Shown here piece by piece: positions 1 through 10,717 of a DNA stretch of 64,000 nt (positions are counted from its first letter, which is position 1; the number at the start of each line of letters is the position of its first letter). The stretch covers positions 137,262-201,261 of the forward strand of contig MU001683.1 of assembly GCA_010093515.1 (NCBI GenBank). Direction: 5' to 3'. The stretch comes from Lineolata rhizophorae (taxonomy: Eukaryota; Ascomycota; Dothideomycetes; Lineolatales; Lineolataceae). Made by a program: the position numbers and the translations under genes. The notes under the pieces were generated by a model that was not told where the DNA came from, did not search any database, and saw only the letters and a list, made by a program, of their open reading frames with translations.

Positions 1-1117
1 CCTATCTATGTGCAAATCATAGTATTCCGTGGGGTTTTGACACTCTTTTCTAGCTGGTTTGGCATTTTTTTCCCGTGGTGTCTTGCAAAAAGGGAAGAAT
101 GGAAGAGAAGGTGCGAAATAGGTTGGGTGGGTGGGTGGGCAAGCCATGCGTCGGGCCTCCGTAAGTTGCGTTACTTGCCTCCATGCATGGATGGAGGGAT
201 GGATGCATGGGCATCGAAGCAGGGCCGGCTCGAGGGGCGTCTGCGTGCTCAGACGCGACACTTTCTGCAGTCTTTCTTTCCTACTTTTAATTTAACTTCC
301 ATGTTTATGTTCTGCCTTATTTTTTTTCTCTCTTCTGCCCCCGTTTTGACCTACGGGGCGGAGCATACGGACTCGACTAGCTGGCTCGCAAATAAAGACT
401 TCTTTTCCTGGAGGCTTCTCTTTGCCCCTTCCTTTGTGTCTCTCTCTCACCTGTTGCTCTTTTCTACCATGAGCTTCGTTGGCGCCCTTCGAACACGTTG
501 GGCTTGGCTCTGGCTCCTGGCTCCTGGCTATGCATGTCTGGCACGAGCTTGCTTGTTTTTTTCTTTTCCTTTCTTGTGGTCTTTGCCTGGGTTGTTTCTT
601 ATGTGGCTCCTACACCATTTTCCTTTTTTTTACCCGCGTACTTTCTCCCTTTTCTGCCTACCCTTGCCTAGCATACCTGCCTGCCTGGTCGAATCGGGGA
701 GCGAATGCGGGTAGACTAAAACGCGTCTGGCTAGCTGGGTGAGGTGAGTTGAAAGCACGTACGTACGTAGTGTTAATACCCTAGTTCAAATCTTGTGCGT
801 TGTGCTGTGTGTGATGAGGGGAGCGCGGACAAGTGGGCAGAAATACGGTGATGCGGGAGAAGAGCAAAATGTGCTCTCCTTGGATGGCCCAATACCGTCG
901 GTGAGGGAAGGACATGGAGTCCGACTTTGATGTTCCTTCAAAGTGTCGGCGGAAACGATTGAAGCGCGCACCAAAATTTATTCAACGCAATTACAAGCGC
1001 CTCAATCACCATTAGAAACAAGACCAATTCTCACCGTCTTCCACGACATAACACTTAAGGCATGTGTACCCACTCCCATCACTATGTTCTCTTCTCATTT
1101 TCTACTACCAAACTCTT
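1..1117. other. Gene-free left edge, pyrimidine-rich
   Basis: No supported gene. The plus strand is rich in T and C tracts, with GGGT and GGAT-type short repeats around 125-215. A 234-codon open frame at 10-714 has the Phe/Leu/Ser/Cys-rich composition expected from translating pyrimidine-rich non-coding DNA and matches nothing I know. The stretch next to 1118 probably holds the 3' UTR of the SDR gene; the far left may be flanking sequence of a gene outside the window. Confidence 0.5.
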
Positions 1118-1987
1118 TCACTCCGCATAGTCAGTGCTCCTCGCCACTTCCTTCCACTCCTCGAGCAGCTTCTCCGTCTGGGCAATCTTCTCCCTGATGA
1201 CCTGCTCGCAATCGCTCCCCAGCACCAACCTTACCGGGATCTCCCTGCCCTCGCCGACGCCCTCCCCGCTCAGCACATCCACAATGACCTTGGCCCCCTT
1301 CTCGACATTGCCCAGCTGATGATTATCCGTCTTATCGAGCGCCGCGCGCGTCTGCCCCACGGCCGTCTCGTCGTAATCCGGGATGCGCGTCGCGGTGCTC
1401 AACCTCGCGCTGCCGGGGTTCAAGAAGCCGCTGCGGAAGTAGCCGGGCTCGATGACGGTGGCGGCGATGCCGAGCGGGGCCAGCTCCGCGCGCAGGCTCT
1501 CGCCGTAGGCGCTGCAGGCCCACTTGGTGGCGGCGTAGTCGGCGAAGGCGGGCCCGCCGCGCCAGCCGCCCAGGCTGCCGAAGAGCGCGACGGCGCCGGC
1601 CCGCCGCGCCCGCATGTGCGGCAGCACCGCGCGCGTCACGTTCAGCGCCCCGAACACGTTGGTGCTCCAGATGGCCTGCCTCTCCGCCGGCGTGGCCTCC
1701 TCGACCGCCCCCTCCAGCAGGTACCCGGCCGCGTTGACCAGGACGTCGATGCGGCCGTGCACGGCGTGCGCGGCCGCCACGGTGCGCTCGAGCGTCGCCG
1801 GGTCCGATGTCACGTCTAGGTCGAAGACGGTGGCGCCGGCGGAGCGGAGCGCCGCCAGCTTGGTCGAGGAGCGCGCGGTCGCGATGACGCGGTGGCCGCG
1901 GCGGAGGGCGTCCCAGGCGATGGCTTGGCCGAAGCCGTTGGAGCTGGCGGTGATGAACCAGACGGGGTTGGCGGGGACGGGGGCCAT
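1118..1987 (-). CDS. Classical short-chain dehydrogenase/reductase (SDR)
   Basis: A single-exon NAD(P)-dependent oxidoreductase of 289 residues, the usual length for a classical SDR. The Rossmann nucleotide-binding motif is TASSNGFG (residues 13-20), a form of TGxxxGxG. NAAG follows at 85-88. The catalytic serine is S138 (LFGSLGG), and Y151/K155 form the YxxxK pair (YAATK). The C-terminal tail is short and charged. The substrate cannot be told from sequence; relatives in fungi act on ketones, sugars and secondary metabolites. I start at 1987 (MAPVPANP), where the SDR fold begins. The frame stays open upstream to 2236, but that part is a Thr/Gln-rich translation of a hexanucleotide repeat and is probably 5' leader. 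The gene stands alone beside a gene-free block, with no clustered pathway partners. Confidence 0.9.
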   Translation of the reverse strand: MAPVPANPVWFITASSNGFGQAIAWDALRRGHRVIATARSSTKLAALRSAGATVFDLDVTSDPATLERTVAAAHAVHGRIDVLVNAAGYLLEGAVEEATPAERQAIWSTNVFGALNVTRAVLPHMRARRAGAVALFGSLGGWRGGPAFADYAATKWACSAYGESLRAELAPLGIAATVIEPGYFRSGFLNPGSARLSTATRIPDYDETAVGQTRAALDKTDNHQLGNVEKGAKVIVDVLSGEGVGEGREIPVRLVLGSDCEQVIREKIAQTEKLLEEWKEVARSTDYAE

Positions 1988-2012
1988 GGTGATGGTGGTG
2001 GGCTGTTGGTTG

Positions 2013-2040
2013 GTTGTCGTTGTCGTTGTCGTTGTCGTTG
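2013..2040. repeat. GTTGTC hexanucleotide microsatellite
   Basis: About 4.7 perfect copies of GTTGTC lie just upstream of the SDR start codon, in its probable 5' leader. If translated in the open upstream frame they give a run of Thr, which is one reason I do not extend the SDR protein upstream. Confidence 0.85.
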
Positions 2041-2236
2041 CTGGTGGAGGAGAGGATCGGAGTGGTCCAGGCTGAAGTCGAACCGTTCTTGGTTCACTGA
2101 AAAGTTCAATTGAAACTGGAAGTGGATGCAAGTGGATGATCGTCTCTTTGACTGGTTTGTTGAGGATATGTCTGTCTTGCTCCAGCAAAGTCCATTCCAC
2201 AGTGGCACCTATCCTCCTCTTTATATTCCGTTTCAA

Positions 2237-5200
2237 TGGACATCATGGCAGACTTCAGATGTACGTTGATAGGGCTTGCGTCATCCGTAGCCGGCCGGGG
2301 CTAGTACTGTTGAGACGGTGTTTTGATTCTAGAACCAGACGTTTCGCGGGGCTTAGCCAATCGGAGTTAGCAAGACTAAACAGATTAAACGGAGTTTAGA
2401 TTCTCTCGCTAGGTGAAGAGTACGCGATTCAGTAAGCGTTGCGATCAGTAAACAATAGGTGTGCTTGGCTTTTGGAGTGGCAGGCATTGCGGTGCTGCGA
2501 CGCGACAACAATTTGGCCAGCAAGGTCGCGCTCGGGCTGCGAGGTCGCTGTTCCTGACGTTCTATTGGTCCGGTGTCTACAAGGCATCACCGTTATCCCC
2601 GTCGACAACTCCAGCCGCTGAGATACACGCCCTATAAATGGACCATTTAAATACCGCCCTATGCCTCTCCGAAAATTTTCGGTCCCTCATCGTGAAGCCG
2701 CCTGCTGTCGGTTAGTCGTACCAAGTCGCCTACTCTCAAACGAGCACGAGCGCAAACGCATCGGCCGGAAGCACGCACCTAAACTCCGTTGATTGGACGG
2801 GGGAAGGTCCCAGAAACCCTGATCAGTTGCGTGAACTACCCCATTTTCGCAAAGGGACAGGATGCGGGGTCCGACGTTTAGGTGGCATGCAGTCGGATCA
2901 GTCAGCAAGAAACCGCATCTTTGTCGTCTTCTTAGCGCCCTCTTCGACCCCCGTCGACAACACTAAAAAGGCTTTGAAGCCTCGAAGTGGTAGTATTTTT
3001 ATTTCATAGCTCATGATACTCCAGGCTGTTCGTTATATGCTGTATGCATGTCATCATGATCGCAGAGCATGCTGTGATAGACTGCTAGATTATCGAGAGT
3101 TTCTCGGCGGAGAAATTCTTGCATAGAACCCGACGATCCAGCAGGCTGTTGAGCACTATGACTTGTTGACAACGTATGGAGAGCTGCAGTTTGGTTCTAA
3201 AAGAGAGCGTGGTTAGGTCCCCGGTCTCCTCGCACTCTAGATGGATCAGACCGTGACGACTCGAAGTGGAAAATGTTCGGCACAGGTTTGCGGCGGGTTT
3301 GAGCAACATTGATCCAAGTAGCCACTCTAAGGCAAGCCCGTAATTACCATTTTATCCTCTCGAACGGCGCTAGAAAACAAGCGCTATAGATAATGAGCTG
3401 TCCAAGAAGGCACTATCGCGGCGTCTACGTGCTAGCTATCACCACGATATCAAACCTGAGACCTCGTTGAGCATTCGTTGCGTGACAACTGTAGCGTATC
3501 GTCGTTTCCGTCAAACCGTGCGTATGAGGACTTCCTGCAAGACGAGGCCGTGCGGTCAATCCCTAAACCATCACATAGGTTCATAGAAGGCCATCCAGAC
3601 TGTTGAAGCAAGTAGATTGTATTTTAGAAGCTACAGAGCGAACGTGGTTGCACGGTAGTAGCCCCTGAGCGTAAGTCCAATTAACAGGATCAGTACGGAA
3701 TTGAAAACAAATAGAACAAGCACTATCTCTCGTGTGATGTAAACGCCGACTGCGTACCTACTACATCGCAGCATTCTAAGATGCACGGCGTTATCTAGTA
3801 TTGAGTGAGATTCGAACTAACAAGAATAAGCAGACGCAGCAGATGAAGTATCCGCGACAAAATGTGACCACTTATTGCAAGCAAGATTTGGAATAGTGAC
3901 GTATTGCCGCATTCGGCGACTGAAACCCAGAGATTCCTAACTAAAGATGTCTAGGACTCCCAGGTCGACAGCTTGGCAAAAACTATTGGCTTACTCGGCC
4001 GACGCGGCAACAAAAGGTTGTCACCAGGAGAAGGCAAATTTATTCCCATTTCAGCATTGTTGCACTCGCGTCGCATTGGAAAGAATAATGGATCGCTGCC
4101 AAAGTCTGCTCTTATACGAGTCCTTGGAAGCGCGTCGTCGAAGGACCCACGGATCATAGTAAACATCTCCAATCTCATATAATGAGAAAGGAGGAAACTT
4201 ATCTCCTATTAGCCAGTGGTCTCATGTGCTGCAGTAGGAATAGTCACGCCCCGCAAATTTGCCGTTTCTAATAACATATGTATGTCTCCCATCGTAGCTT
4301 AAGCCAAACCCTGTTGCGTCGACTAGGTAGACTAGTTGCTGGTTTCGAACCTGCGGCGGGAGCTCGTTTTCTGTTCGGCGGATAGCCGTGTACATGGTTA
4401 AAATAGGCCCATATGCGGGCGAGCTCGGGACTTTCTAAATGTTAAACAAATAAGGCACGAACAGGATGTCAGTCATCAATTCTTGCATATTCGCTCCTCT
4501 TTCCTCCTGTTGGGTTATCGCCCTGAATCCATTAGCGCCCAAACAAGAGCTCAAGAGCTCTTGCTATTTGATAGGACCTGCGACGTTACTAGAGACTCAA
4601 GTAAACACAACATGTTAGCTTGTATCCGTAGGACTAAATTGCCTTGCTGAACTTCTGTATTTGTGCGTTCTGAAATCTCTTTGGTCGTTCTGATAAGCAA
4701 CTCAGTAGCCCTTTTTGCATTCGTACGTTTCACTCAATGAATAACTAATACTAACATCATTCTAGCCATAAGTCAATGCTCATAGGTAAATCACCTTCAA
4801 TAGCAAGTCTATCGCTGACACATGCCCGCTGAGTCTTTTCCTAAATTACGTAATTTTCTCTTTCTTATACATGCTCCATGATACTTTCTGGAGCAATATT
4901 TCAATCTATTCCTTGACCCGTTCGTCCTAAAGCTCTTCTGAAACTTCTTGGTTTTGCATAGGAGTACCTCCATAGTGGCCTGGCACCCTTCGACAGCCTG
5001 CCTGGTCGGCGTATATTATTACGCTCGCTCCGGCAGGACATTCAGCGCTTTCACCTCGACAAGGCGCGCTTGAGGCTGAACAGCTCGCGGACTAGTTCTA
5101 TGTGCTTTGTTCTGGCACTAGTTGATTCTGAAAAAGCCTACGCAATTCCGTGCGCGAGTTCGATGGTAGAGAGAAAACCCCCGACAGAGAAACCGAACGG

Positions 5201-8129
5201 AGCCGCCATGACGGCAGCGTCCCAGTGATAAAGAGAAAGTCAGTAGAGGCCAACGTGACTAGCAGAATAGTTTCGCGGCGTTATAAACACTGGTTGTTGG
5301 TCAAACTTCTCGGTTGGCGCAGCAGAGTGAATGCTGGTCGCTTTTCACGCACCAATTTGCGGGTCAATCAGTAAAGCTGCTAAGAGCGACAAAGCTGGGA
5401 GAGGCAAAATCTCGAGTATGCTATACCACAGGGAATCGTAGGCTGCAAATAAAAATAGAGATCCATAGCGAGCAAGGTAGCCAACTTTTAACATCACTGT
5501 CCTTGACTCCTGGTTAGCAGCGATGTGGAAATCCAAGCTTTTCGCCTGATCCATTCTATCACGACCACCATGTCCGTGTAGCCGAGCAAGTGATAAGCGC
5601 AGGGGCTTCATTTCCTTAAATCAGCTGACTTTATTGCGTGTAGCAATATATCGATAAGTTGTTAGGGATCTTTCTCTCTCCGGAAAGTTTTTATTCATCC
5701 CTACAAGTTTCTCTTCCTTGAATTTTTGAGTTCTCCAAGTCATTAAGGTTCTTGTCACGATAACTATATCCTCCTAGGAGCGCCTAGCCGTCAGCTAGAG
5801 CCTAGGCGTATGCTTAAAGCGATCAACCCGCGCGGAAGTGCCCTCAAAGTGTTCTGGAATAACCGACCCACTCGACGACGGACTCCTCTGCTCTATTTCC
5901 TCACAGGCAGCCCGCATTAAATATCCCCACTTCAGCCTCCTTTGCAGTCTCCCGCTATTTTAAAACTCGCAATATTCTACTTATAACATCAGTCTGTCCC
6001 AACATGAGTTTGGCTCTTCCTGTCTAGCGAACCTTACACCAGATCCCGAAAACCCAAAAAGACCGTTACGTATAAGCATTGGCTGGCGTCAACTAATCAT
6101 CCATCAAAATTGGAATATATACTATGGACATTATGGCACGTGAATCTGAAGATCTAGCGTGTGGGTATCTTTCCAACTAGAAAACGCTGGGATAGCGGGA
6201 GATTGCAGCAGAAATAACCGTCCAACAAGTGAGATCGATGGTATGCTTTTGGGTAAGATACTACGGAAGTTAGCGCCAGAGTAGAAGCCCTAGCGATGAA
6301 GGATTCAGCGAGAGGAAGCGTTGGTGTTAGGCGTCTCAAGTGGGATAAAAAAGATGACGGGAGGCAGTAGGGTTCGACTTCCTAAGTCGAGGTGTTCTGA
6401 AGTCCGGACTAGAGAAGAAGCAGAGGAAGGCTGGTTTCTATTTGCTTGTATATACAACACTTACTACGGAGAAGAATTGAAACATGATTCATGTGCATTT
6501 CGAAGGCTGCATTAATGATGAACCGCCGCATTGCCTACGTTATTGCTGTGCTGGAGGCGCCCGCGCACCGCAATTCTGCCAGAGCGCGGGTGCGGCTTCC
6601 ACCACCTTCGCCATCACGACCGCACAACTTCATTTAGCAAAACAAGCATAAAGCGACGCCCAAAGCCCAATAAAAAAGTATAGATAGACTTTTCGGACCT
6701 CGAAGAATCGAAATAAAAAAATTTCCAAAAAAAAATTCGGTCACCCCGCTCGACCCGGCGCTAATTCACGGGAGATGGTCGAGCTACTCCCCACGGTATA
6801 TGGTATAGATGGTGAAACCACTGCCCCACATAACTGCGTGCCGCTTCTGGGGTGACCTTGGAGTGATTTGGTTTAAAATAAAATATATAGGCAAAAAATT
6901 CCGCGAGCGCAAATAGGTCTTCCGCGGTCGACGCCCCACCAAAATGCCCCCTCTGCCTCGCGTTTCTGCCCTTCTTCATACTACGAAATGAACGATAGAC
7001 ATGATCCCGATATACTAGGCGTAAGGATGAAGCTAAAAAGACAGGCGCTAGGCGACCTGGGCAAAGTCTTGCGATGCGCATCGCACGGCATTGAAGGTTC
7101 GCGATCATGCATCCGCAACATTGCAAGATATTTTCTTGGTCTCCTGAATGCAGCTACTGAACCCAAGCAGGAAACTAACGCACTTCTTCTGGTGCCTCTT
7201 TTAGAAATGGCTGCCATGAAATATACCTGCGAAGAGTGCTAGGAAATCCGCTCAACGAAGCTAGGAACAACTATCTTTGAGTCTTCAATACAAAATGAAA
7301 AGAATAACGCATCGGATAAGAAGACCATCGCATTTATCTCTTTAGCTAGTTGTTGAGAACTAGCATGAGACTTATTCATGATGTTCTCTCCGATCAGCAG
7401 CTACGATAGGCAAAGACTAAATGTCTTTGCTTGAAAACCCGAAAACAAGGCAGACCAAAATGGCAACTTGGACCTATTTAAACCACAGCATCACCATCTA
7501 CTATATATTGTGCGTCCGGTTGTGAATATAAAGGATGAGTGGAGTCGCTGGAGTCAGGAGTCACCTTCAGGAGCACAAACGACGTCTCTTAGGACCCTTG
7601 CATACGCGAACCTAGCGCCTGGTGGTGTGACGTTGACTTCACGTGACCAACACCATATATAAATACCATTTTGCGATTTTTGGATTGTTGATCACATTCG
7701 CAGCTGGGCATACCGGTGTCATGCTTAGTAAACTCTAGGCCGGACATAAAGCCTCTTACATCCGCGGATTGGGGTCCTTGAACCACTTTTACAAATTGAT
7801 AGCAAGCCAAGCGTAATTTTGCGATTTTTTGCGATTTTCGGCTTGTTGATCATATTCGCAGCTGGGCATACCGGTCTCATGCTTAGTACACTCTGGGCCG
7901 GACATAACGCCTCTTACATCCGCGGATTAGGGTCCTAGCCAAGCGTAAAAGATACCGGCGGTAAGCGTAGGACTTGACCATTTGCATGGGTAGAATTTAA
8001 GTCTTCATTATCCCTTTGACCGCATCCTCACTATTCGAAAACCTGATATAGCCTAGACCGCCTCAAATCTTCACAATTCTTAAAACTCTAGCGTTCCATT
8101 CCTCATCCCTCTTCCTCAAGGTACACGCC
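2237..8129. other. Gene-free block of about 5.9 kb
   Basis: No open frame here resembles a protein I recognise. Frames are short and broken on both strands, and base composition is clearly more AT-rich than the flanking genes. It includes A-rich stretches around 6660-6740 and a local tandem duplication near 7673-7948. I saw no LTRs, terminal inverted repeats, reverse transcriptase or transposase motifs. It could be old repeat sequence worn down by mutation, possibly with RIP, but I could not compute a RIP index. The last few hundred bases probably contain the promoter of the NmrA-like gene. Confidence 0.6.
7673..7948. repeat. Imperfect tandem duplication, offset 158 bp
   Basis: Copy 1 covers 7673-7778 and copy 2 covers 7831-7936. 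The 106 aligned positions contain no gaps and eight mismatches by eye (about 92% identity). A 12-base tail (AGCCAAGCGTAA) also recurs at 7805-7816 and 7937-7948. In copy 1 this tail is separated from the core by 26 bases that copy 2 lacks. The duplicated unit is therefore about 144 bp, with a deletion in the second copy. It lies 180-460 bases upstream of the NmrA-like start codon. Confidence 0.9.
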
Positions 8130-9074
8130 ATGACCACCCCACAATCCGTCCTCGTCCTCGGCCTCGGCGAACTCGGCACCGCCGTCCTTAACGCCCTCTG
8201 CTCGCACCCCCTCCTCCCCACCAGCTCCACGACCCTAACCCTCCTCGTCCGCCCCAGCACCCTCAGCGCGCCGAACCAGGCCCAAAAGGCCCTCCTCGAC
8301 GCCTTCCGCGCGCGCGGCGTCATCCTCCAACCCGGCGACATCGTCAACAGCTCCACCGCCGAACTTACCGCGCTCTTCGCGCCGCACGACGTCGTCATCG
8401 GGTGCACGGGCATGGCGGCGCCGGCGGGCACGCAGGTGAAGCAGGCGCGCGCGGCGCTCGCCGCGGGGGCGCCGCGCTACGTGCCGTGGCAGTTCGGCGT
8501 CGACTACGACGCCATCGGGGCGGCGTCGGCGCAGGACTTGTTCACGGAGCAGCTCGAGGTGCGGGGGCTGCTGCGGGCTCAGGAACGGACCAGGTGGTGT
8601 GTCGTGAGCACGGGGATCTTTATGAGCTTTGCTTTTTGGGAGGGGTTTGGGGTCGTGGGGGAGAAAGGAGAGGTGGTGAGGGCGTTGGGGAGCTGGGAAA
8701 ACGGGTTGACGGTGACGGCGGTGGAGGATATTGGGAGGATGGTGGCGGAGGTGGTCTTCGCGGAGGGGGCGTGGCCGGTGGAGGAGAGAGGGAGTGGGAT
8801 TGTGTTCATTGCGGGAGACACGCTGAAATATAAAGAGTTTGCGGAGGTGGTGGGGAGGGTGACCGGGAAGGAAGTTAGAAAAGAGTTGTGGACTGTGGAG
8901 AAGTTGGAACAGGATGTGACCGAGGAGCCAGATAATGGGATGAGGAAGTACAGGGCCGTGTTTGCAAAGGGAGTCGGTGTTGCGTGGGACAAAGGGAAGA
9001 CGCTGAATGCGAGACTGGGGATTGAACTGCAGACTGCAGAACAGTGGGCCCGTGAGAGTTGGAACCAGAGTTGA
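8130..9074 (+). CDS. NmrA-like / isoflavone reductase-like NAD(P)-binding protein
   Basis: An intronless protein of 314 residues, the normal size for the NmrA-like group of atypical SDRs. The N-terminus VLVLGLGELGTAV (residues 7-19) is the glycine-rich dinucleotide loop. A strand-turn resembling the second cofactor contact follows (LLVRPS), then VIGCTGMAAPAG around residues 90-100. The remainder matches the fungal group annotated as aromatic alcohol or isoflavone reductase-like. Members either reduce small substrates with NADPH or sense redox state without catalysis; the sequence does not settle which. The start codon follows a pyrimidine-rich leader (CTTCCTCAAGG), and no upstream in-frame ATG precedes it closely. 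No pathway neighbours are present. Confidence 0.82.
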   Translation: MTTPQSVLVLGLGELGTAVLNALCSHPLLPTSSTTLTLLVRPSTLSAPNQAQKALLDAFRARGVILQPGDIVNSSTAELTALFAPHDVVIGCTGMAAPAGTQVKQARAALAAGAPRYVPWQFGVDYDAIGAASAQDLFTEQLEVRGLLRAQERTRWCVVSTGIFMSFAFWEGFGVVGEKGEVVRALGSWENGLTVTAVEDIGRMVAEVVFAEGAWPVEERGSGIVFIAGDTLKYKEFAEVVGRVTGKEVRKELWTVEKLEQDVTEEPDNGMRKYRAVFAKGVGVAWDKGKTLNARLGIELQTAEQWARESWNQS

Positions 9075-9353
9075 GCCAAACGGAGAAAAGAAGCAATAAA
9101 AATGGTCTAGCCAGACCAAAATGTGTGGCTACTTGGGACGGATTTCGTTCCCTTGCCCGGTCGTTCTCTTTACAGCGGAAAAACCCGAAGGGACTTCGAA
9201 CGTAATGAACAATGGCGGATAGATTAGCGGAACTTGAGACTTTCTAGCAAAACCACAATTGTTTGTATAAAGCCTCTGGGGAATATCCGAATGCGCCTCC
9301 CGTATGCTTTTAACGTATCCTACACTAAATGGTACAAATCTGCAGCGACCGCT

Positions 9354-10029
9354 CTACCGGTGCATCGGCGCCAAAGACAGGATCTTAGACCACTGTCTAT
9401 CGCGAAGCTCCGCCCCAACAATACCTGTAGGATATGATTGTTAGCTCTGGGTCCTGTCCCAAAAGCGCGATTGCTGGGGCTATCAAGCAACGTACTGGTC
9501 AAACGATTCCCAACGGGCTCCCCGCTCTTGTTTATCAGCACGCAGGCGTTGTCGTCGAACTTGACCACGCTGCCGTCAGGCCGCTGCCGCTGCTTCCTCG
9601 TTCGCACGACCACCGCGTGTCGGATATCGCCGCGCTTGACTTTGTTCGAGATGGACACGCTGGAGCGATCAGAGCCGAAATCACGTTGCTTCTGCACTAC
9701 GACGACGATGCGGTCCCCTGGCACGAGGAACGAGTTAGCCCATATTCGAGATCGTTGGAAGCGACAAACTGGGGAGGAGGACGAGGGATGCAAACGGAAA
9801 CGCGTACCAATGCCAGCCGGGCGCTTCCGCTTGATCAGCTGGATGCACTCGACGACGGCTGCGCCAGAGTTGTCGATGCAATTGAGCAGAGTCTGGCGAA
9901 GCGCGAGGATGATGTGAGAACAGTAAGCTCTTGTGATTTTACGGACTACGTGCTGCGCCGGTCGGACACAAGCGGGATATAAAATCGAAGTGCTGAGCGG
10001 CATATGCGGCATACCTTTAATTGAATCAT
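9354..10029 (-). CDS. MRPL38: Mitochondrial large-subunit ribosomal protein uL14m (four exons)
   Basis: Component of the mitochondrial 54S ribosomal subunit, 127 residues, the family length. The exons I derive on the minus strand are 10029-10015, 9892-9808, 9717-9505 and 9424-9354; introns are 122, 90 and 80 nt. The joined frame reads MIQLK, then TLLNCIDNSGAAVVECI, then AGIGDRIVVVVQKQ, and ends GNRIVGAELRDRQWSKILSLAPMHR. These are the signature stretches of uL14 and continue correctly across every junction. The last intron has a clear branch site (GCTAAC) and acceptor (CCTACAG). The symbol follows the yeast name for mitochondrial L14. The first coding exon is only five codons, so automated prediction could easily miss it. 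The gene is divergent from Set9. Confidence 0.93.
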
Positions 10030-10717
10030 TGTGGCCTAGGCGGGCGCGGATCAAACCCCGCAATGCCGGCGTGCGGGCGTAGGAGCAAATGTCGAGCGGT
10101 GGCCGTGATGCTGCTGCGGAGGATCTAACGGAGGTGGCCGGGTCGGGTTTTTCCGGCGCGCGCATTTGGGCAGGGGGTTCGGGAGGCCGCAGCGGCTCAG
10201 CGGGCGGGTGCTGCGGGCCCGGCAAGCGCGGCGCGGAGGCCCACGTCCCCAGTCGAGCGCCTGCCCTTTCCGAACCTTGGGACGTGGAGGAAGCCATGGT
10301 CCGCAGCCTCGCTGCGCGCACAAATGCTCAAGACCTCCCTCCTCTCCTCCTTGCCTTCTCGCCCTCTTTTCCTTCTGCTGCTTGTCTGTCACTACAGCAC
10401 GAACGTTCGCTTTGGCTCCGCACCGACACGACGTATTGTTTTCTGCCTGCTCACTCCCTTCTTGCGCTTGCACTCGTCCTCAATACCCCTAGCCCGCGCA
10501 TCTCCAGTGCCTTGTACGTCACTCGCGGCCAGCGTCGCGCTCGGATACCCCTTTCGCAACCCAGTACATATCTTACGCGCACAACACTCTCCCAGCCACC
10601 AGGATTTCCGAACGTCACGGCACGTCTCGCCTGCGCGCGCGCGCAGCCGCTGCCTTCTAGGAGGTCGGACTTGGGTTCGTCGCCGGCGTCGAGCAAGCCG
10701 AAGTACTTGCCGGCATA
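10030..10717. promoter_or_regulatory. Shared upstream region of uL14m and Set9
   Basis: The 688 bases between two divergent start codons must contain both promoters. The half near Set9 is pyrimidine-rich (CTCCCTCCTCTCC type tracts around 10330-10380), common in fungal promoters and leaders. Open frames here lack family similarity and look like GC-rich chance frames. No TATA box or named factor site stands out. Confidence 0.6.

Noticed and set aside
10-714. 234-codon open frame at the left edge
   Set aside because: Phe/Leu/Ser/Cys-rich translation of pyrimidine tracts with no family motif and no splice-supported extension.
717-800. tRNA-like A-box and B-box sequences (TGGCTAGCTGGG and GTTCAAATC)
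   Set aside because: The flanking bases do not pair into acceptor or T stems, so no cloverleaf forms.
4330-4365. TTTCGAACCTGC resembling a tRNA T-loop
   Set aside because: No matching A-box or acceptor stem at the right distance.
6530-6790. GC-rich patch followed by A-rich runs, considered as the end of a LINE or other element
   Set aside because: No coding remnant, target-site duplication or second copy seen in the window.
8235-9119. 294-codon minus-strand frame over the NmrA-like gene
   Set aside because: Antisense shadow of a GC-rich gene; composition is Arg/His/Pro-rich with no motif.
9320-10321. 333-codon minus frame as a single protein
   Set aside because: It reads through three introns of uL14m; the spliced model matches the family at both ends.
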